Made by a program: the position numbers and the translations under genes
Shown here: one piece after another, positions 58,171-64,000 of the stretch
Layout: each line of letters begins with the position of its first letter
Position numbering within the stretch: position 1 is the stretch's first letter
The notes under the pieces: model-generated
Databases searched by the model: none
Seen by the model: only the letters and a program-made list of their open reading frames with translations
What the model was told of the DNA's origin: nothing
Source of the DNA: Udeniomyces pyricola
Taxonomy: Eukaryota; Basidiomycota; Tremellomycetes; Cystofilobasidiales; Mrakiaceae
Reading direction: 5' to 3'
DNA length: 64,000 nt
NCBI GenBank assembly: GCA_039545295.1
Contig: BCIK01000010.1
Location: forward strand, 704,737 to 768,736

Positions 58171-60247
58171 TTAGATCCCAGAACAAGGACGATGTGAGAT
58201 TGTGGAGAAGGGCTGAGTCAACTTTCCATCTTGGGAACGCTGTGAAATTACTTGGAGTACAAGGGTAGCATACCTTGATGATGCCTCGGCCATCGGTCCC
58301 TTTGCCATTCTTGGTTGCATTGAAAGCCTCAACGGCGTCCCGGAATTGGAACCGATGAGTGACCAGAGGTTTGAGATCGATCCGACCGGAATTCACGAGA
58401 GAAATGGCAAGAGGCTGCACCAGAGGCCGATGGATCGTCAGATTTGCAGCTGCATGTTGAAGCATAACAATATTCTCACGGGTCAAGCTATTGTATTTCA
58501 CTCACATAATCTCCTGGACCATAACGGAAGCTACTGATAAATTTGGCCTCCTTGCTAGCAAATGCACCAATGGGGATCTGTTTCGTTCGGGGATGAGGCG
58601 GTTGTCAGAACGTGCATCCCGAGACCGTTGTGTTTTTTTATGCACGAAAATGTTAGAAACTTACCTGAACATCGGGACTGCCCATACCGACCTGAACGTA
58701 TACACCAGCCTCTCTGACGAGATACATCGCCATCTGAATGCACGACTGGAGCACGTAAAAAAGCGTATGCGAGTCAGACAAGAGTCGCTATGAGATGATC
58801 AACTGGCTCGCATAGCAGAAACTGACCTCGGCCCCGCTGGCTTCGATGACAACGTCCACACCTCCTGGACCTCGCTCCGATAGGCCAAGGGCTGAGACCA
58901 GCTCTTTCGTGCACCGTCTGGACGAGTCCGTTCGCTGCTCGCCTGCTTGAGGAGGCGAAGGCTGGAACACATCGGTCGCAGCGTATGATCGAGCAAAAGC
59001 CAAGCGATCGGTGTTGATATCAACAGCGATGACTCTAGACGCTCCCAACGCTTTAGGAAGAAGCGTATGAGCGAGCAATACAACGAGCAACGTCAACGAT
59101 CAGAAGTTTCCGAGATGAGAATGGCAGTGTCAATTTGATAGTAGATGAAATTACCCTTGGCCACAGCCATGCAGAGGAGTCCGACGGGACCTGCACCAAA
59201 GACGCACACGATCTGATACATGATGGCCAGAACGAGGTCAGTTGCAAGGAAGGACTAGGGCAGTTAACGAAAACAATATAAAGGAATGATAGGTATGTAC
59301 TTGGCCGGGTCGGACGTTGGCTAGTGTGGAGACAGAATGGACGCCAACAGCAAGAGGCTCGATAAGTGCACCGTCTTCGAACGACATTGAGTCGGGAATG
59401 TGATGAGCGATGTCAGCGGGGAGAGCAAAGTATCTCGCCAGGGTGCCGCCAGTGAAGGGAGGGGTCGCGGCAAACTGCATGTCTTGAATAAACATAAGTA
59501 AGCACGATCGTAGCATTAGCAGGTTATCTTTGGGAAGCTGGCTGATAGTAAAGCTGATATCAACAAGAACATACCTGGGCACAGATGGTATAGTCCACGC
59601 TTGCAAACTTCACACACTCGGCAGCTGACTCCGGGCTCCAACGCGACTCGATCGCCGATCTTGTGCGTTTTGACCTGAGCACCTAGTAGGCCAGTAACAT
59701 TTGACGCAGATATCCGCTTCAGTATGCAAGTGTCATGATCACGTCGGTAACATCGATGCAGCGTGTTATCGAGACATACCGACTTGCACGACTCGTCCAG
59801 AACTCTCATGTCCTAGACACATCGGGTCATTGACAACAAAGTCACCAATTTTTCCATGCTCGTGATAATGCACGTCGGAACCGCAAATGCCTGTACTTGT
59901 TGGGCCGAGAGTGGCATAAAGTTCAGCTTTCAATTCCCGTCTCATCGCTCACGCAATATTCAATGAGCAAAGGTCGGAGTACGGACCGGTCTTCATGATC
60001 TCGATCAGACAGTCTCGAGGGCCGATTGCTGGGACGGGTCGTTGCTCAAATACGGTGTCGTGGATCTAAGGTACAGAAAAAAAAAACAGGCGGAACATCC
60101 CACAGGGTGATGAGTCAGCTCGTTCACGGTAGTGTCTCTCAACCGAAATCCACCCAGTATATGGCATTCGGATAATCAAAGACGCTGTGGGTAATAAAGC
60201 ACTAGATTCGAGCATCGAGCTTCAAGGTCTTTCAGCGGCTCAACCAT
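58171..60247 (-). CDS. Zinc-dependent polyol dehydrogenase (xylitol/sorbitol dehydrogenase-like)
   Basis: Medium-chain zinc dehydrogenases of this group interconvert polyols and ketoses with NAD+. An early exon reads [20 protein letters not shown], then IEIMKTG, joined to [20 protein letters not shown]. The catalytic zinc ligands are the Cys in GICGSD and the His/Glu in [13 protein letters not shown]. The structural zinc site is [20 protein letters not shown]. The nucleotide fold has [20 protein letters not shown] and [18 protein letters not shown]. Later exons have [28 protein letters not shown] and [20 protein letters not shown]. The exon reaching GIIK is followed by a GTATGC donor. The stop at 58171 assumes that splice; reading through gives a longer end at 58082. 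The start at 60247 is tentative because exon 1 is poorly conserved. Confidence 0.85.
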
Positions 60248-61279
60248 GCCTGATCTTGAACAGCATCACTCACTCCACGAAGCACGAAGCTTGGGTTGTC
60301 CCGTATCTCAGGGTTCTTGTTTGAGACTATTGACGTCGACATCAGGAGAAAGAGTGGTTGTGGGGATAGCGGTTTGTGTTGGACGAAGAAGCTCTAGTAG
60401 GATGTTAAGCACAATCAAGACGGTGGCTTGCGAGATAGATATATCGAGGTATTGGGGAGATGGAGTGGCAGATGGGAGTGAAGGACGAAGAAAGCACAAT
60501 GCCGGTCGACAATACAACCATGCATTCCACATGACCGCATGCATGCGCTGGCCTGCCTCGGCAAAAGTCCGGAGCTATATATGTATATCACCCTACCGGA
60601 GTTATCGTACTCCCTTTATGATATAACTATACCCGTGGCTTTTTGAGTTCGCCGAGTGGTCAGTCTGGTGATTGGGCTATTAAAGCTATACTTCCTCTAT
60701 ACCCATGCGGCAAATAGGATTTGAAACCTCGTTTTTTTTTTTTCTGCTTTTTTTTGCTTGAACCAAAAGAAAAAGATATAAAAAAAGATGAAAAGCAAAA
60801 GGATCAGCAAGTGTTTGCAAGATCGATGATAATCTAGCTACCCTTGCTGGCTGCCATTTCTTGCCATGTAGATGGGTTTGGCCAAATTATATTATACCCT
60901 ATCATATTATATACGATTACGTATGCTCAATCGACAGTCCGTGATCTAAGTAATGAACGTTATATAATACATATACATCGTCAGTGGCCATGCAATCTGC
61001 AGCAGCAGACATCCGGATCTTTCGCTCGATACTGATTGTAAACATCCTGCAAGTGTCCGCCAAATACGGTTCGCCTTTAGCAAGACTGTGAGTCGTTTCA
61101 AGTCTTCGATCATATATATACCCCAGGAGCTGCTTTCATCTCGTCGTCGGCGATATACTACCCTCGATCGCACAACGTCAGCGTTTTATTTCTCTTATCA
61201 TCTATGGCTACTTCCAAGCTACATCCTCCTTTGCCGTCCAATCCGACGCCTCAAACTGATACTCCAGCCTGACGACCGC
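60248..61279. other. Gene-less AT-rich stretch
   Basis: No gene is supported between the dehydrogenase promoter and the 3' end of QCR2. A T homopolymer with interruptions lies at about 60730-60757, followed by A-rich sequence. A tRNA-like pattern near 60647-60735 was considered and rejected. Confidence 0.5.
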
Positions 61280-63773
61280 TTAAAGACCGAGCTCATCCTG
61301 ATTTAAAGCCAATCGGGTTGAAGGTTAATCACAAATCCAACGAGTCTCCCATAAGAGGAAAGTTCGAGTGGACTCACCGAGTAAGCCATCTGACTCAAGC
61401 GAGCAACAGAAACGATCGAGGGTTTCGACTTGAGAAGGTCGGAGAGAACCTGTCCTCCCAACGACAAAATTGTCAGTAAAAAGGAAGCCACGGTGAATTA
61501 TCGTAAATTGAAAAGCACAGCGAGAGAAAGCGAGCTAGGAAACGGACCTTGTTGATAGAGGTGGTTGAGACCTTGTCGAATGCCTTGAACGACTCCTCGA
61601 CAGAGGTGACTTTGCCGGTGAAAACCTATGGAGAATGGAAGACTCAAGTAAGCTGCGGTCCTCATCCTACATCAAGTGAAGGATGCAGTCGGTCACGACG
61701 CACCTCCTTGGCCAAAAGCTCCCGGACACCCTCGCTTGTTTCCCACTTCCTCGCGAGGTCAAGCTTGGCCTGCCCGACGGCTCGCTTCAGGGACTCCTCA
61801 GTGATTTTGACCCCGTTAAGCGCCTTGACAACCTCCTTGCCAGCTTGACTCAGCCTCTTGGTGCCCTCAGCAACGACCTCAACGCAAAGCAGGTTGGCGT
61901 CGGAGTAGGCCTGGTTGAAGGCTTGAGCGCTGGCGCCCTCACCAACGACCGAGGCAGCCTTAGCAAGCGGAGACAGCCGGGGCGACCACTTGAGCGAGGC
62001 GGCCGAGGACTCAACACCGAGGATGTAAGGCAAAAGGACGTGCTCGGCGCTGGTGCTGAGAGAGCCATAAGCGATCAGAAGGGTCGGTTGGATGTCGGGC
62101 AACTGATGAAGGTCGATGGGGATTCGAATTTCGCCTCCAAACGTCTTGGAAGAAGAGTCCGCAGTCTGAACGAGGCTTGCCGGATTGGGGTGTGTCTTGA
62201 GGTTGATAAGCTCAGTCTGGTAAGAGAGCTGCGAGAGGGCAGCCGTTTGAGCAGCAGGCGTTTGGGTTTTGATCTCTTCCTTAAGCGTCTTGATCTGCTC
62301 ATCAGTCATGCCCTCGTACGACTCTCCAACGGCTTGAGAGCCCTTGGTGTCCTCGTTGATGACCTCCGCAAAGACGTGCTTGACGAGGTTTTCGAGTGAC
62401 TCCTGGCTCATGCCGGTTCCGACGACGGCGATCTCGCCAGCGATGACCTGCTCCCAGAATGCTTGAAGCTGCAAAACGCTGACAGGCTCCTCCTGAGAGG
62501 CGAAGATGGAGTTGCCAAGGCCGTTTCGGAAGGTGAGGGAGTGAGCGGCCTCGAGGGCGGTAATAGAGGGCGAGGCAGTGGCAGCAGTGGCCTCCATGAC
62601 AGCGGTTGGGATGGTGTTTTCTTTGAGCTCGTACGAGAGAAGTCGAGGAGTGAGGGAGGCAGCAAGGATGTTGAGGAAGAGCGACCTGATCCAACGCAAG
62701 GACGTGATGTGCATAGCGTCCAAAATCGAGAGCAAGATCAGTTGAGGTTCTTGCACGAAAAACAGAAACTTTTATGAGGTCATTGTCGAAGCCGAGGATT
62801 TTGGCTTGTATCAAAGCGGAACAAGGGGATAGAGAAATAAGAAGTTGATCGCCAAAGACGATGGAGCCAGACTCACTCGTCACCCTTTAGGAATTCGGCA
62901 GTCAATGCGAGGTGCTCCCGAGTGAGCGTGGCAGAGAGGACACCGCCGGCATGCTCAGCAGCTCGGACAGTACCGAGAGCAGACGTCAGCCTGTTGCTCT
63001 GTTGTGAGAAAGATGAAGAAAACGACAAGTACGTCAGCAAAGGGGCCAGCGATGGACGGTGGTCCGTCGGGCAGAAAAGTGGACAGGCGGACGCGAGAAC
63101 AAGAATGAACTTCAGTAGGGCAAGCATCTCACACGTCACTCGCGATATCGTCTGTAGCCATGAGCAGTAGGTCGGAGTGATGGAGCAGAAGACAATTCAC
63201 AAGCATTCGTGCCGGATGCAGGCGACAAAACGGCAGGGCCACGATCGAGCGTTGTTAAGCGTGGTCGACGATGTCGTTCACTCCCAAAAGGGAGGACGTA
63301 TCACATCGAGCTTGAAGCAGGAAGCGCCCTCAGATGCTGCTTGCTACGCAAAACATCGCGATCATGTTAAACCATCCACATGGTAAAGCAGACTAGTATA
63401 CGTCCGACAGCGGCCTCCTGCATACGCATGAACCGATGGCGGCCGCGACGTTTCTAGAAGAAGGGCGACGGAGCTTTGCAGGCGGGCTGCGAAGAGTGAG
63501 GTGGGCCAGCGCCAAGCACAATATCGACATCTCAGTCGGGCATCGAGATCCACTAACCTTGAAAGCCGAGTTCTTGAGAACGTTGGCAACACCAGCAGCG
63601 TTTTCGAACCTGGAGCCAGCCTTAAGGATGACGGAGAGGGAGGAAGTGTGGGCACCCTCGTCAAAGGCAGTGACTTTGATGTTGGGGGAGACCTGGGAAA
63701 CCGCGACGGTCGAGGCGGCTCGAGATGAGAGCACGCTACGGGCGGGAATTCGGCGGAGGATGGTAGGCAACAT
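61280..63773 (-). CDS. QCR2: Qcr2, cytochrome bc1 complex core subunit 2
   Basis: Qcr2 is a peptidase-like core subunit of mitochondrial complex III facing the matrix. The ATG at 63773 gives a presequence MLPTILRRIPARSVLSSRAA, then STVAVSQVSPNIKVTAFDEG and SSLSVILKAGSRFENAAGVA, then NVLKNSAFK. After a long intron come the next segments (SALGTVRAAEHAGGVLSA, then TLTREHLALTAEFL). A large exon (61662-62700) carries LAASLTPRLLSYELKE, HPNPASLVQTADSSSKTFGG, TLLIAYGSLSTSAEH and AFNQAYSDANLLCVEVVAEG. The last exons read VFTGKVTSVEESFKAFDKVS and SKPSIVSVARLSQMAYS, joined to DELGL-stop (61280-61282). The zinc motif of active processing peptidases is absent, as expected for core 2. An in-frame ATG upstream (63872) would destroy the presequence, so it was not used. 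Confidence 0.92.
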
Positions 63774-64000
63774 CTTAGAGAGGGCGGAAGTGTGGGAAGG
63801 AAGGTAGAGGATAGGGGGAACACAGAAAGAAAGGAGGACGAGGTGGGTGAAGAAAGGCAAGAGAAGAGCCATCGATCATTATCAAGCGAGTTCAAGCTTC
63901 AGGCAACTTCAAGCTTCAACAAAGCGTGAAAAGCTCAGGCACGAGCAGAAGCGCAAGCGCGAGCGCGATTACTCGAAACGCTCGTTGAAGCGGTCAAGTG
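63774..64000. promoter_or_regulatory. QCR2 upstream region
   Basis: The probable QCR2 promoter. It contains two copies of an ACTTCAAGCTTCA motif (about 63890-63920) and a GCGCAAGCGCGAGCGCGA run (about 63952-63970) at the window edge. No gene is seen. Confidence 0.5.

Noticed and set aside
60647..60740. tRNA-Ser/Leu-like pattern (TTCGCCGAGTGG ... GATTTGAAACC followed by T-run)
   Set aside because: The A-box and a weak B-box are present, but the T-stem and acceptor stem do not pair. At best it is a decayed tRNA remnant.

Overview
The window is a stretch of fungal nuclear genome. Nearly every gene is broken by several short spliceosomal introns (about 50-270 nt, GT...AG). Leaders are pyrimidine-rich, genes are closely spaced on both strands, and the protein set is purely fungal/eukaryotic (translation elongation factor 3, Atg3, PHO88/SND3, a PHO80-type cyclin, a Pex24/dysferlin-domain peroxin). 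The very high intron density with micro-exons points to a basidiomycete. A Tremellomycete-like yeast is my best guess, but that is inference. No phage, plasmid, CRISPR, transposon or secondary-metabolite cluster was seen.

Layout, left to right: ATG3 (-), VPS52 (+), an Alba-domain protein (+), a cytochrome c peroxidase-like haem peroxidase (+), a PHO80/PCL-type cyclin (+), an assembly gap at 15257-15451, NAP1 (+), a SET-domain protein (-), STE14 (+), an unrecognised Ser/acid-rich protein (-), a small RNase-kappa-like membrane protein (+), OCT1 (-), PHO88/SND3 (+), an O-fucosyltransferase-like type II membrane protein (-), a cullin most like CUL4 (-), a tandem repeat at about 38500-38970, an OTU deubiquitinase (-), EMC3 (-), SUMO/SMT3 (+), translation elongation factor 3 (+), TSC13 (+), a Pex30/Pex24-like peroxin (+), a polyol/xylitol dehydrogenase (-), and QCR2 (-).

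The genes are mostly housekeeping. Ubiquitin-like pathways recur (ATG3, CUL4, OTU, SUMO). So do ER-membrane functions (STE14, PHO88/SND3, EMC3, TSC13, the reticulon-like peroxin) and mitochondrial functions (OCT1, QCR2). Nothing suggests a co-regulated cluster. The most interesting details are gene-specific: a NAP1 CaaX box reached only by removing the last intron, a CcP-like peroxidase with no presequence and a C-terminal AKL, a SET domain that has lost its usual Asn-His-Ser-Cys/Pro-Asn residues, a PHO88 start codon apparently split by an intron, and a tandem repeat of about 170 bp carrying a recurring coding-like peptide.

Coordinates are for the coding span from start codon to stop codon, introns included. 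Exon joins were worked out by eye from reading frame, splice signals and family conservation. Where a start or terminal exon is uncertain, the entry says so.
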